This document shows, piece after piece, positions 19,285-30,513 of a DNA stretch of 37,291 bases. The number at the start of each line of letters is the position of its first letter. The first letter of the stretch is position 1. The notes under the pieces were generated by a model. The model saw nothing but the letters and a program-made list of their open reading frames with translations. It was not told the DNA's origin and did not search any database. The DNA is from Ectocarpus siliculosus (taxonomy: Eukaryota; Sar; Phaeophyceae; Ectocarpales; Ectocarpaceae), in NCBI GenBank assembly GCA_000310025.1, contig FN648795.1, forward strand, positions 1-37,291, given 5' to 3'. The position numbers were made by a program, and so were the translations under genes.

Positions 19285-20256
19285 TCACGGCACGGTCGGG
19301 TTCGGGCAGGCCGCCCTGCGGTGCCCTGCCTCCTTGCAGTTGCCGCATATCCAGAAGGCACAGGTCAGGTGGGAGTGGTTCGGGTCACGGTTGGCGGCCC
19401 GGCACTTGTGGCACGTCTCACCCTGCCCGGGCACCCCCGGGTTCGCCATTTGTCTTTGCTGCAAGGCGAGATTACGCTGGTTACGCACGTCGGCTAGCAT
19501 TTGGTGGTGGCTAGCGGACCCTCCGAGGGATGGTACTCCCGTCGCTCCGCCCCCCGCTACTTTCCCGTGGCCGCCCCCGCCCCTACCGGGCGGCCCCTGG
19601 GTGTAATGTCCGGCCACCCCATGTGTCGCACCTTGCGATCGCGCCTGCCGTCGAGATTGCCGCGGGGTCTGCTGCTGAACCCCCGGTTGCATCGCCATCT
19701 GCAGGGGAACCGGGGAAGGGTGGATACCGAAGGTTCCCCCCCCCGGCCCGAACGTCGGGAATGGCGCGGGCACGACGGGGAGGCCGAGCGCCGTCCCCAT
19801 GGCGGCGCTCATTCCCGCGACCGGAGCCGACTTACGGATACGCACGTAATCCGCCGAAAACAGATCGTTGGGGACCCCGTGGGCATTCGGTAGCAGACCC
19901 GTAAACATGTCCAACACATCGGTCGCCGCCCTCGCGCCGTACGTCGGCCCAAACGCTACTACCAGGCGGTCGCCCCTGGCTACCGTATCGGAGATGATCT
20001 TAATGTCGCCGCCCGATACCCCCACGGCTACCATGATGGTGTGGGCCGCTACTAGGGCGCGTCGCAGGTCATGCCACGAAAACACCCGATCGGCATTCCG
20101 CGTAACCTGAAGGACCTTCAGGAACGCGCTACGAACCTGTGCGGAAAACGAAATGGCACCGAGGGCGGCCCCCGCCGTGTCGTCAGCAGCGATCACATGA
20201 AGGACGGCTAACGACGTGGCGCCAAACAGGTCGCTGCTACATCGTAAATGGAAAAC
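19285..20256 (-). CDS. Gag-like ORF 2 with two zinc knuckles
   Basis: Numbered from the codon at 20,196 (303 residues), the C-terminus carries CX2CX8HX4C at 262-279 and a canonical CX2CX4HX4C knuckle, CGNCKEAGHRRAAC, at 284-297. These are RNA-binding features of retrotransposon Gag. Before them lie a Gln- and Gly-rich linker (about 160-260) and a more ordered N-terminal part with DRVFSWHDLRRAL. The first open codon choice is not an ATG: the frame continues upstream through SSDLFGATSLAVLH to the edge of the tandem array at about 20,237. That suggests the protein is joined to something further upstream, possibly to Gag-like ORF 1 by splicing, or that the array has cut a longer gag. Confidence 0.75.
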   Translation of the reverse strand, partial: VFHLRCSSDLFGATSLAVLHVIAADDTAGAALGAISFSAQVRSAFLKVLQVTRNADRVFSWHDLRRALVAAHTIMVAVGVSGGDIKIISDTVARGDRLVVAFGPTYGARAATDVLDMFTGLLPNAHGVPNDLFSADYVRIRKSAPVAGMSAAMGTALGLPVVPAPFPTFGPGGGTFGIHPSPVPLQMAMQPGVQQQTPRQSRRQARSQGATHGVAGHYTQGPPGRGGGGHGKVAGGGATGVPSLGGSASHHQMLADVRNQRNLALQQRQMANPGVPGQGETCHKCRAANRDPNHSHLTCAFWICGNCKEAGHRRAACPNPTVP

Positions 20257-21110
20257 TTAACGAACGGATGGCTCGAAAGCACGCATCCCGAAGCACATCG
20301 TATCGAGGCCGGCCCACGAAATGGCGTCCAAAGCCATCACCGGTCCATCGTACCAAGCCAAGGTTACATCGAGGGCGTCGTAAAGCAAAGCAGACGGATG
20401 GCTCGAAAGCACGCATCCCGAAAACGCATCGTATCGAAAACCTACATCGTAAATGGAAAACTTAACGAACGGATGGCTCGAAAGCACGCATCCCGAAGCA
20501 CATCGTATCGAGGCCGGCCCACGAAATGGCGTCCCAAAGCCATCGCCGGTCCATCGTACCAAGCCAAGGTTACATCGAGGGCGTCGTAAAGCAAAGCAGA
20601 CGGATGGCTCGAAAGCACGCATCCCGAAAACGCATCGTATCGAAAACCGTTCCACGAAGTGGCGTCAGAAGCAATCGGCCCACGAAATGGCGTCCACAGC
20701 CATCGCCGGCCCATCGTACCGAGCCTAGGTTGCATCGAGGGCGTCGTAAAGCAAAGCAGACGGATGGCTCGAGGGCACGCATCCCGAAAACGCATCGTAT
20801 CGGAAACCGTTCCACGAAATGGCTTCAGAAGCAATCGCAAGATCATCGTGTCGAGGACGGGAGCGAGCTTGTATCGAGGACTCCGTAAATCGAAAACAAA
20901 CGGATGGCTCGAAACACTCATCCCGAGGCGCATGGTATCGAGGCCGGCCCGCGAAATGGCACCCCAAAGCTATGGCGAGCGAAGCGTATCGAGAACAGCC
21001 CCTAAAGCTCATCGTATCGAGGGCGGAGCCGAGTATGTATCGAGGACGCCGTAAATCGAAAACAAACGGATGGCTCGAAATACTCATCCCGAGGCACGTG
21101 GTATCTACAA
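20237..21110. repeat. Tandem array inside the retroelement
   Basis: The motif acggatggctcgaaa, with small changes, occurs at 20,264, 20,394, 20,469, 20,600, 20,760, 20,900 and 21,066. Around it a near-perfect 205-bp unit is repeated (20,237 and 20,442), followed by more degenerate units. Codons such as tcg and cga dominate, so stops are rare in several frames on both strands and many spurious frames of 60-160 codons appear here. The array separates the two Gag-like frames. No protein is supported. Confidence 0.88.
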
Positions 21111-21812
21111 AGGTCTCGCCGATCGGTCGTTTCGTGGGGCAGCAATAACATACCCGATAACATACCCGCGTTCGGACTGTTCGTGGACCTATCTCGCAAC
21201 GTCGAGGCCTATGATGTCCGGTCGGCAGCATGTGAAAGGCGCAATATCAAAGAAATAATTTCAAAGATGACATAGAGAAAAATACGTCGACATATGATCG
21301 TCGTGAGGTGCCACGATCCATTGAGAGCGTGTTCAAGGGGATGCACGCACACAATAAATACTTGATGGGTGGTACGCCCCATCTCGAGGCGGTACGCGTA
21401 AGCGATTAATAATTGCGAAGAACCACCCGTCGCGTATACGCGGCTCTTGGCAACTTATATCGTACGCCCTGCACCGCAGTCCCCACTGCCAGACCACCGA
21501 CAGTTATCTCCTTTGTACTTTTGAAATTACGAACACCCTCCCGACGTCGTATCACTGGCTCGCGTGGTGGCGGGGTATCCAAAGAGCATGACAAATAATA
21601 CCGTTGCCTTTTTCGGCGAGGGCCGTGGGTGATAAGGTATGACGATCGTCAAGATCGTCCAAGGAATTTTTTGCGCGAAGGATCGGACGTGTTGAAGTAC
21701 TACGCAAACAATGCGTGAAAGTGCATACGTACTACTCAAACGAGACGATAATCATCGACAGGATCAAGATCATCTTGGGAATAGAGTAAGCGACGAAAAT
21801 TTTTGGCGAAAG
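21111..21812. other. Spacer between array and Gag-like ORF 1
   Basis: Part of the element with no gene recognised. It contains a short direct repeat (ataacataccc twice near 21,147) and paired gatc-rich stretches around 21,640-21,770. A 63-codon minus-strand frame (21,406-21,594) lacks any recognisable feature. It could be an intron, a promoter/leader region for ORF 2, or decayed gag. Confidence 0.4.
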
Positions 21813-22571
21813 TTAAAAATTTTGTTTACGAGAACACACCGCGAGACAGTCATCGACGGGGACTGTATCCCTCACCTCCGCGTGGCCTGATTCCGCCTGC
21901 ACCACACCCATGTATGCGTCGTCCGCCGACACCATGACCTTGTGGTTGGCTGCCTGCTGCTGCTGGGCTGTTGCGATCGCCGAGCTGGACGCTCCCGCCG
22001 ATGTGGGTGTCACCGCGGGGGCGGGGGCCGCCGACGCCGAAGCTGCTGCTGCTGCCGCTGGGGCCGCTGTCGGAACGGCCGCCGCCACTGGAACAGCAGC
22101 CGCTGCCACGGGAGCTGCCGTCGCCTGGTCCGGCGGGGCCGCCCCGGACTCGCGAGCGGGAGCTTTGCCCGACGATGGCAGAGCCGGCAGGATCACGTAT
22201 GTGCCCGTCTCTTTGACGAACTCCCGCAACACCTCGAGCACCTCCCCCATGAATGCCCGCGCTCCGAACGCTTTCCTGGCCGCTATCGCGCCCGTCGAAC
22301 CGTGCTCCTGGGTCTCCGCACCGCGCAGGAAATCCTCCATCGTCTCCTGCGTGCCCTGCCCCAGCGCCAGCACCAATGGCAGCATCATGGTGAACAGAGC
22401 TATCTTGTCCTTCCCTTCCAGAGAAGCGCCCTCGCTGGTGCAGACTCGTGCCAGTGCCAGAGTCGGGAGGGCCCCGATGGCCGAGCTCGTGTCGAAGCAC
22501 ACCAACTCTTTAACTGCCTTCCCCGCAGGGGCCGACGCGGCCGCGGCCAGCTGAGCCGCGCTCAGCTGCAT
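21813..22571 (-). CDS. Gag-like ORF 1, alanine-rich
   Basis: 252 residues from a true ATG at 22,571, ten bases inside the inner edge of A1, so it is the first frame of the element. Residues 1-130 are moderately ordered with helical stretches (LVLALGQGTQETMEDFL, FMGEVLEVLREFVKETG). Residues 138-204 are a low-complexity Ala/Pro/Ser segment, followed by a QQQQ run. The position and the disordered Ala-rich region suit a nucleocapsid-type protein, but no zinc finger or named domain is present, so the assignment rests on position. G+C-rich codons in the Ala segment also keep other frames open; those are shadows. Confidence 0.65.
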   Translation of the reverse strand: MQLSAAQLAAAASAPAGKAVKELVCFDTSSAIGALPTLALARVCTSEGASLEGKDKIALFTMMLPLVLALGQGTQETMEDFLRGAETQEHGSTGAIAARKAFGARAFMGEVLEVLREFVKETGTYVILPALPSSGKAPARESGAAPPDQATAAPVAAAAVPVAAAVPTAAPAAAAAASASAAPAPAVTPTSAGASSSAIATAQQQQAANHKVMVSADDAYMGVVQAESGHAEVRDTVPVDDCLAVCSRKQNF

Positions 22572-22580
22572 GGTAGTCTA

Positions 22581-22720
22581 CTGTTATTCGTGCTGTACGC
22601 TTCCTCGTTAGGGTTGGGAAGGCTTGTCACGAGTGGGCGCTCTCTTCAAGCCTTTGTCGCAGATCATCTGTTCTCATCCACGGAACCCCTTCGTGGTTCC
22701 ATGATTTCGACATTATTTTA
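22581..22720 (-). repeat. A1 repeat (5' terminal repeat of element)
   Basis: The inner 115 bp (22,606-22,720) are identical by eye to A2 at 14,885-14,999, in the same orientation. The outer edge (22,720) borders host sequence that resumes homology with copy 1 of the long unit ten bases later. On the element strand it begins taaaataatgtcg. It should carry the promoter. Confidence 0.88.
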
Positions 22721-23941
22721 CCTTTGAACACCCTGCGTACTTTGCTACATGCACTTTATTTGTTCCGAGGCATGCCATTTCTGACATGGCCCGTCGTCGA
22801 TGTTCCTGTGATGCAGACCTTCATAGTGTTCGGATGGCAGTACATTTTTCTAGTTTCCTGTTCAGTTCCAGTACCAATACATATTGCCCTGACCGTTTAC
22901 GTCTTGTAGAAAGTATTGCCCACACAATATATGATTTAAATGAGCGGTTTCATCGAATTTGCAGGATGTTCGGCTCTACCAAACCTGGACACGATTGATT
23001 GCGCTTTGTGCACAGTTTTGTCTTCTTTTGCTTCACGTGATGTCTGCAAACGTCATAGTCTAACAGTCGAAACTGACGACGATTTTGTTCCGCTCCCCAT
23101 TCCGCAAGCCTGCATCTTGGAGCGAACGATTGGAAGTTGATGATGTGCAGGTAGTGTTGCGCTGCTATTTTCCAACGCATTATGCTGCTGAACCTAACAG
23201 TCGTCCCCGCTTTGAAGACACACATCGTTTTTTTTTTTATGTCTTTCTTTTTAAGATTCCGAGGATGATAACTCACCATCCCCAGGGTAAACGGAGGCGT
23301 ACCATACGTCAAAAGGCGCGCAATTGCAGCACCACAAAACCTGACGATCACAACGTGTAGGTGGTTGAACGTCGCACGTGATCACATACCGTCGTTCGCC
23401 TTTGAACCTTCACATCGTAACACTCCACCCCCCACATTATTCTTCGAATAGTGGGTATAGTGCTGCAGGACGAGGCACACATTTCCAGCTGGTTTTGCCA
23501 TTGTTTTGTTGTTACTTCTGTTGGCTTTAGACTATTTCTCTATTGTTTTGGCGTCGTTCCCGCGTTCAACACTTTGCCGAGATGCATATGAGTACACCCC
23601 CCCCCCCCCGCCAAATAAAAGAAACACAGCCAACCGTCATTGGAAAAATCTCTGATACGATATATACTGTACACCTTGTGCGCCGCACGGGCTACCTGCT
23701 AAACAGGGAAGGAGCAAAACTATACCTGAAACGAAACTAGAAGTGTCGGAGAACCCACAACGCCAGACAAACATACAATGGACAAACGAAGTGGAGCGTC
23801 GGTCCTGCCCAGAGGTCAATATCAGGTAGTACAAAACACAATATACATAATTTCACGACAATGGACCAAAGACGAACACACAAACAAAAATTGCACTTCT
23901 AGCTACGTCCTCCGAATTTATCCATACCCACACACGCAGTA

Positions 23942-24778
23942 GTGGCAGCAGCAGCAGATCGCTCGCCTTGTCTATTGTGCGGTGTAGTTCGGAAGGTGTC
24001 CTTCAGCATCATCCTGGGGGTCCCGAATGCTGAACACAGTGACCCCCCCCCCTGTTTTGGATATCTGCGGGGCACCCTGCTTCTGAGTTTTTTTGTGTCT
24101 TTCAAGCGGGGAGCTGACTCAAGATGTGCGCCTTTGAAGCGGAGACGACTGTACACTATCCACCGGAAGGATGGTAAAAGTGCGCTGTGCCCTCCTTCTT
24201 CGCGTACAATCCAAGAACATTTGTCTTTCATGTATGTACGTGTTGAGACGGTGTCCTGGTGCATACACACCACAGGTGAAAACAGACCGAACACCCAAAT
24301 ATTCAGACGCGTTTCGAAGGCAAACCTGTTGGAGAGTTCGAGGAATTCTAGAACGACAATCGGAACGCTTGCTTATGTTGGGAAATATTGTAGCTTTTCG
24401 GCTTGGGAATCAACGCCACGAGTAGGGGTCCCAGTGGTTTCGTGGCGCTCTGTTTTCATCGACGTCCCGAGGCGGTTGCTTCATCGTGTGTCATTGCTGA
24501 ATGTGGTCTCGGAGCGTTTACCGTGCGAGACACTTACTCCGTACCGTAGAGTAGCCGTGCCTACCATGGCACCCTGTCAGCTCCACCCTATCGCGGGTCG
24601 CAGCTGTCAGACGTTGGTCCAGAGCCACCTGGATTGTAATATCCCGGGGTCAGGTAGATGGCCATCTTTGGGGGCGATTGATGGGTTCTGTTTCACGTGC
24701 TCTGCCTCTGCGATTATTTTTCCCGTGTGCCACCACATGGTAAACTACTGGGAAACAACGCAGGGCTTGCGTGAGTAA
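23942..24778 (+). CDS. Hypothetical open frame of 278 codons, copy 2 partner of 1,448-2,146
   Basis: Open for 278 codons. It shares its beginning and C-terminal two thirds with the frame at 1,448 and extends further because indels near 2,130 of copy 1 end that one earlier. The GTLLLSFFVSFKRGADSRC stretch is read in a different frame from its partner. No domain is recognised. Non-synonymous differences exceed synonymous ones in the part I compared. A long frame open in two diverged copies deserves a look, but chance is not excluded. Confidence 0.25.
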   Translation: MAAAADRSPCLLCGVVRKVSFSIILGVPNAEHSDPPPCFGYLRGTLLLSFFVSFKRGADSRCAPLKRRRLYTIHRKDGKSALCPPSSRTIQEHLSFMYVRVETVSWCIHTTGENRPNTQIFRRVSKANLLESSRNSRTTIGTLAYVGKYCSFSAWESTPRVGVPVVSWRSVFIDVPRRLLHRVSLLNVVSERLPCETLTPYRRVAVPTMAPCQLHPIAGRSCQTLVQSHLDCNIPGSGRWPSLGAIDGFCFTCSASAIIFPVCHHMVNYWETTQGLRE

Positions 24779-26441
24779 TATCCAAAAGGTTCGACCGTCC
24801 TCCCTTGCCCGAAGACGCGGACTGTCGAAGAAAGATTGAGAGAACTCGAAAAGACATGGTCCTGTCTCGCGTTGGATGTTTAGCTCGGACACGCAGGAAG
24901 CTCACGAGACTACGTCGCCGAGATGCACAAACAACCGCTATTGTACCCCTCTGGTCGCTTCGCGAGTGTTAAGTCTTGAGAGGTCAGCAAACGTCAGTGA
25001 CTCTCTTTGCGCTTCTGCTACAACGTGATTGACACCATGCGGAGAGGCGGAATATCAACAGGCTTTTGTTTCACAAACCGTGCAGCGCTTTGAAAGAGTC
25101 ACCGGGTTATTTGTTCACACCGGGACGTTGAGGTGGCGCCCGGGGCGTTGAAAATTAAACAAAAAAGGAGTTCTGGTTGAATGACGTCTTTCGCGCCCGG
25201 ATCTGTATCTGCACGGCTCTTTGCAAGTTACCACAGAAAGCATTCAAAGAACGGTGCCATGGGGCTGAGCGCAACTCAGAAGGCACCACGTCGAGAATAA
25301 GAACACAGAAGTTCACTTGTGCCCACCCTACCTCAGGGCACGTTGTGCTTCCTCCGGGCTTCACGAGAATAGCGCCGACAAATAGTGGAAAGATAGAGAG
25401 GGGTCCAGAATTCGGCACAACGAGAGATATTAAATACTTGTAAAGTGATTACTGCAAGCAAAGTTTCCGGCAGGCATCAACGCCGGTTGCCGTCGTCCTC
25501 GATAACCTCGCAAAGTTTCAACCAAGATTGCATTTTCACCTATATAGCTGGAAACGCTCGCAGACCGCTGCAGACCCCGCAGAAACATTACAGTCCCAAG
25601 CTGATACACTTCAGAGCTCCTTTACCCTCACCTGAGTCTCTTCCCCATTACTGCAGCCCTTTCAAACGCCCTGTTGATGTTTGTTGGCTACCGCACGTTG
25701 TTTCTTGAGTTCGTACGGGTGATGTGCCGAAACATGAGCAAGGAATGTGATTGCTTTTTCCACATCCGGGACGTAAGTCCGCGCACCAGAACGTTGAACA
25801 TTTTCACCGGGGTTGTGCAATAGAATCAAGAGGAAATGATTTCGAAATTGTTCGCACCCCCGCGGCGCTTACTCAAGGCCCTTTGCTGTATTTCCTATTT
25901 TTCGGAATTAGTCGGCGACATGCTTGCATCTCTGGCTTGGGCGTCGATGCTTATGCACCTCGTTCCAGCGACACGCCGGCCTCTGACCGTCCCTGGAATG
26001 TGCAATCTCTCACATGCAACCGTCAAGGCATTCTGTCAACCTTGCATGAACCGTGGCTAACACGCCCCTCAGGCCTGACTTGCTCGAACAACCTGGTCTC
26101 GAAGATGTGGGAACTACAAGCACTGCGTACTGCACTATCCGAACTGCTTCACAGCAACGATTTGCATCACGTTCTTTGACACTGAAACACAACGTGTGAA
26201 ACAACTGGTACGGCGGTGAAGAGTTGTTTCATCTGCGATTGACTATCGTTTGCTACTTGAACAGGTTTCAGCTGGACAGCGTAAGTCCGTCCGTGTATTG
26301 GATTGGGAAAGTGCAGACGAATGGCAAACAAAGTTTAGCCGAGTAATTTCCACCATGAGCAGGGAAATGTATGCATAACTGTACCTTGCTTTTTGAGTTG
26401 AGAACTTGTGCTATACAATGGGATGAAAGCTACCCCGAAAT

Positions 26442-26747
26442 GTGGCATACACGGAAAACGGACGGTGGCCTCGTCAGATGCCAGTGAAACCCTTCCGCAA
26501 AACAGATTTGGGCACAAACGACCAAGCAAGCCCTTCGACGGACTACCACTCTCGGCACTACAACATCGTGGAACGCATTGCCGCGGGTTGGACCTTTCTT
26601 GACAAGGAATGTGGCCCCGGTTTGACGTGTGTAAGCAGTCAACTACAGTCGCCATTTCGTCGTCGCTGGCCTCATCGCTCAAGTATGAAAGCTTCACCTA
26701 CCGACACCGGGCAGGTTTATGCCGGCAGACGTATCATCTCATTGTGA
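26442..26747 (+). pseudogene. Copy 2 fragment of the 34,762 frame
   Basis: Reads AYTENGRWPRQMPVKPFRKTDLG and stops at 26,747 after GRRIISL. Against the diverged copy the first 41 aligned residues differ at about eight positions. Later homologous blocks lie in other frames, so the frame is broken if it was ever used. Confidence 0.25.
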
Positions 26748-27581
26748 TTCCGTATCTACCGTTGGGCAAGCGCAAGAGGCCGGTCCCCCGCTTGGCTTCG
26801 AATGGTTGTCGCATAGGTCACACAAGTGTCCGGTGTCCTGCGGTATCCACCGCAGCTTGATGGTCTGATGATACATTCGCGTTGAGGCCCTCACTTACTT
26901 GGATTGGTGGCTTTATTTTGTAACGTATCGGCACATGTGCTGCCTGCGTGGTTTGGATGCCCCAAGCCTTTTCATGTCCACCCTCGTTCCATGGGTGGCG
27001 TTTTCAAGCGGGCATTCGGTCAGAACAAACGTCGATTCATCGCACACTCTTGCTCGTGCATCAGCATCTGTGATTCAGTACGATGACACACATAGTCGTG
27101 AGAAGGGTATCTCCTCTGGGAACGGTCGCTATGCCCAGCCGGTTGAAGGGAGAAAAATACCCCGATACCACAGATTCCAGCAGATGGTATACGCCCGTCA
27201 AGCATAGCATGTGTTGATTTCTCCCAAGCGTGTGAATGTCCAAAAGCAGGTGTACAAGTAGTCTTGGAGGTAAAAGAGCACGCAGAACACGGACGTCGGC
27301 GAACAAATCCCCTCCCGAGCAGAGGTGTTTTGTTCTGTTTGAATGCTCGTGACAGATTCAAGAGATTCCGCTACTACCGGAGGTTGCGCCTCGGTGAACC
27401 AGGTGCTGGAGGTGTCTGGACTCATGTATGTCGCCGACAATGATATAAAAGTGGCGTCAGCACAGTTTGACATTCTTCTCTGCCGGTCGCTACCCGTGAC
27501 ATCTGTCCCATGGGCGGTTGTTTCTTTTGTTCGCAGCTGTGGGGCCTGTTCGCTGAGAAAAAAACACCAGAGCAAGAACAC

Positions 27582-27722
27582 CCGGGGCTAACCCAAAGGT
27601 AGCGGGGCGAAAACAAAAAAAAAACTCCGGTAACCCCGGGGCTAACTCAAACGTTTTTGTGCTACAATACCATGGCGGTTTTTGGGAGGGTCGGGCTAAC
27701 TCATGATGGGGGGCTAACTCAA
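27582..27722. repeat. GGGCTAACTCAA motif cluster, copy 2
   Basis: Same four motifs as at 5,090-5,236. The first motif is cccggggctaaccc here and cccgggagctaaccc in copy 1. Confidence 0.45.
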
Positions 27723-28668
27723 AGGATATTACGGTATGCCCTCGGCGCTAGAGCCTCGAGCAACAACAAACGTGGGAAAAAGTTCTTTCGTTTCGTTACT
27801 TGTTACATTGCTTCAATGAACAATAATACGTTGGGTGTGTTTTGTTTTGGGTGTTTTTATTTTTTTCAGTTGTCGGGACGCAATATTACGACAACGTGCG
27901 TTGTTTCTCTTCATCTTCCATCCCCTCCCGATTCCGGACACCTACGAAGATTCCACATTCCGTGGACGGTTCTCTGTAAGTATATATTTGCAAGCATCTT
28001 CGGCACCTCGTTTTGATATTCTCATGGACACACTGCAAACCATGCTTTCTTTGAGCCGTGCAAGGAGGTGCTTTCCCGCGTGCTGATGGTGCGAACTGAA
28101 CACCTACACCAACAGATTTCGTTCTCCGCGACTTAATCGTTGCAAGCGACGATACTAGTGAAACTGGGGCATTTCCGACATGTCTGTCTTTGGCTCGGGG
28201 GAGGAATAGATCTGCAGCTATAGCACCCACCGTGTGTGTCCCTTCTATGTATCGCCTTGTTCAAGGGCACCCTAGGCACGTCGCACGTTGTTTTCCAGAG
28301 TTGCCACGCAGATTACCAAAGCGAGCTAGCCCCGGGATAATCCTGTTCGGTGTTGGATACGTGCCGCGAGCAGAGGTCAAAAGGCGCCTGCACGAATGTT
28401 GGTGCAAGGGGAATCCTTGGAAACAGGACTTCCTGATGAGCGGACCGGCAGGATACATTGGTCATACCCTCTGCGTTGTGTCGTCTGTGTGCCAAGAAGG
28501 ACGAGGTTTGCCTCTCAGATGCGATCAAACTCCGTTCACGAGGTGACCGTTCGCTTGAGAGATGCGTTCATGCTACCTGTGGGCCTTAAGGAGGAGGCCG
28601 TTACGCAGAGAACAGAGAGTCATCCGTGTGGGATTTGTCAAGTTTTCCACGTGCTAATGTTGCCATAG

Positions 28669-28833
28669 GTCGATGAAAGAGTCAAGGCGGGTATGGACCA
28701 GTTTTGGTCCTTCTCCAAGGAACCTGGGGAGTTTTTGCAGTTTTTCCAGTACACGTCGTGTTTTTCACATCCCCAGGCTGCATCAGAAGTACGAAACGTC
28801 CTGAATGTTCACAAGCCCGTGAATGGTTTCTAG
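28669..28833 (+). pseudogene. Possible DERVKA exon, copy 2
   Basis: Same frame and borders as 6,297-6,461, including the ccatag before it and the TAG at the end. One residue changes (gca to gaa). The near identity gives no information on constraint. Confidence 0.3.
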
Positions 28834-29885
28834 CAGATGTCGAACTCTTCACTGAGACTACCACCTGTGATAGCTTGTGTACAATACACCAACAAACCTC
28901 CCGAGTTCTTCCCCACGCAACCGCACTCTATAGGAGTTTCTCGGAAGCCAGCAATTGGCAGGTACTTGCGTCACTTGGTTACTTCTGGTCATCGAGAACC
29001 CGCCAAACCATACTTTTTGTGATTCATTCAAGAAGGTGTTTTTGGCTTACAGGTGTTACGAGCTAGCTCCGGGCATGAACAGAAGCATTGTCCGTTTGTA
29101 GGCGCGACGAGAAGGCGCGAGGTTGAATTCACCCCACCGACCGGTTGGCCGTCGGAGTTGGGTGTTCCCTGTTATGTGATATGGCTCCAATGTGAGTCTC
29201 ACGATTCATCGGAAACGACAGTCCGCACCTTTCCCCGCTACCCGACCATTGTTGGACATCGATCAGACGTGTAACGATGACCTATTGCCCCTCTCGGCGG
29301 AGGAGTCGGGGGAAACATGAAATTCGTCAAGATTGCCCTTCTCTCTTAAGGTCCTTCGCCCGGGCGGGATTGGTGTTCCTTGAGGTGTTCTCGCTGCTGG
29401 ATAAATCCATTATGTTTTGTAGTTTGTGCTCGGCGATGTTGCCGAAGGGTATGGGTATATTTCCTCTGTATCATAAGTCTGTGCCGTTATGGGCGTTCAG
29501 TCGTTGGGGTACTTAAACGTTGACGTTTAGCCTTTGACCGGGTGCGTTGAAAGGCAAAGAGCATACGAAGATGACTAAAAAAAAAACTTATAATCGAAGA
29601 CCGTGTTACACACTAAAATTTAGGTCAAAATATGCCCATTTTGGCCGTATTTCGGTATAAATAATTGAGAAGTATTTTGAGAATTTTACGACTTCGCAGT
29701 AGAACACACCGGGGTCAGAAAGCGACAGAGGGAAGGGACGTTGGAGAGGGTGGTAAAATACGATATGGAGGCTTTGAGAAGGCTTACGCCTGGATGGCAT
29801 CGAGTCCCAGCGACAGCGAGGACGACTAATCGAGTTTTTCCCTTTGTTTTCCCCCGATAGCAACAGACATTTGTTTTACCCCGCA

Positions 29886-30143
29886 AGTGTCTTGGTTTTG
29901 GTGTGGGAACCCCAAGTGTCTTGGTTTTGATGTGGAACCAAAACTGTCTTGGTTTTTGTGGGGGGTCACGCTTACTTGTTTGATTATTGGCGGACGCGGC
30001 ACGTATCGTTGAGTAGGACGGGGGGGTTGGGTTCGGGCACTACTATCGTTTGTTGCCCTGCAAGTGTCTCGTTTCTTGTGTGGGGCCTCCAAGTGTCTTG
30101 GTTTTAGTGTGTAAATCCTAAGTATCTTGATTTGAGTGTGGGG
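29886..30143. repeat. AAGTGTCTTGGTTTT short repeat, copy 2
   Basis: Same six degenerate units and spacing as at 7,543-7,800. Confidence 0.6.
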
Positions 30144-30513
30144 GGTCACTGTTACATATGGGGGGCGCGTTTGGCTGATGGAGTATAGGAGGGGGGTTAT
30201 CTTTGGGGTGGGGGTAATTCTTGAGTTTTTGGGGACGGGACAGGCGTTTAGCCTCACCCACCCCCTACCTGGAAATGGTCAAAATATGGCCGTTTTTGGG
30301 CCAACTCAATGTTCTCCGGCCTTTCAGCCGCATGGTTCAAGCACCAACTGAAAAAAAGAAAAAGTTTTTCTGTCTCAAAAAACGCCGGAGAATTCAACGA
30401 CAAAATCGGAAAACAGATCAGACACCGTTAAGGGGGCGCAAAAACATAACGGCACAGACTTATGATACAGAGGAAGGTAAGAGGGTAACAGTCTGTCGAG
30501 GAACTCGGCACCA

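Larger units (their letters stand above)
14668..22720 (-). mobile_element. Ngaro/PAT-type tyrosine-recombinase retrotransposon with split direct repeats
   Basis: About 8.05 kb, transcribed on the minus strand and visibly richer in G+C than its flanks. Order on its own strand: A1, Gag-like ORF 1, tandem-repeat spacer, Gag-like ORF 2 with zinc knuckles, spacer, RT/RNase H, YR, B1, A2, B2. Split direct repeats arranged A1-genes-B1-A2-B2 define PAT and Ngaro elements; DIRS elements have inverted ends. No adenine methyltransferase domain was found between RNase H and YR, which favours Ngaro-like over DIRS/PAT. Copy 1 of the host repeat gives the near-empty site and no target duplication is seen, as expected for YR integration via a circular intermediate. 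The YR frame is broken, so this copy is probably not autonomous. Confidence 0.88.
22721..30513. repeat. Long unit copy 2, part right of the retroelement
   Basis: Matches 216-8,176 of copy 1. Compared with copy 1 it lacks about 116 bp (5,652-5,767 of copy 1), about 28 bp near 4,930 and about 32 bp near 6,525, and retains 19 bp that copy 1 lost near 3,917. The diverged relative at 33,881-36,260 keeps the 116-bp and 19-bp segments. Homology ends abruptly at 30,513, where the sequence jumps to another part of the repeat family. Confidence 0.85.

Noticed and set aside
20264-21080. CRISPR-like regular repeats
   Set aside because: Spacing is irregular (75-166), the sequences between motifs are themselves repeated, and the context is a eukaryotic retroelement.
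20248-21148. Frames of 60-168 codons on both strands across the tandem array
   Set aside because: They repeat the same peptide with each array unit and are open on both strands because the repeat lacks stop trinucleotides; no start, domain or continuity with Gag.
21910-22727. Plus-strand frames of 214 and 261 codons opposite Gag-like ORF 1
   Set aside because: Shadows of the GC-rich Ala segment; the minus-strand frame has an ATG at the expected place after A1 and fits the element's gene order.
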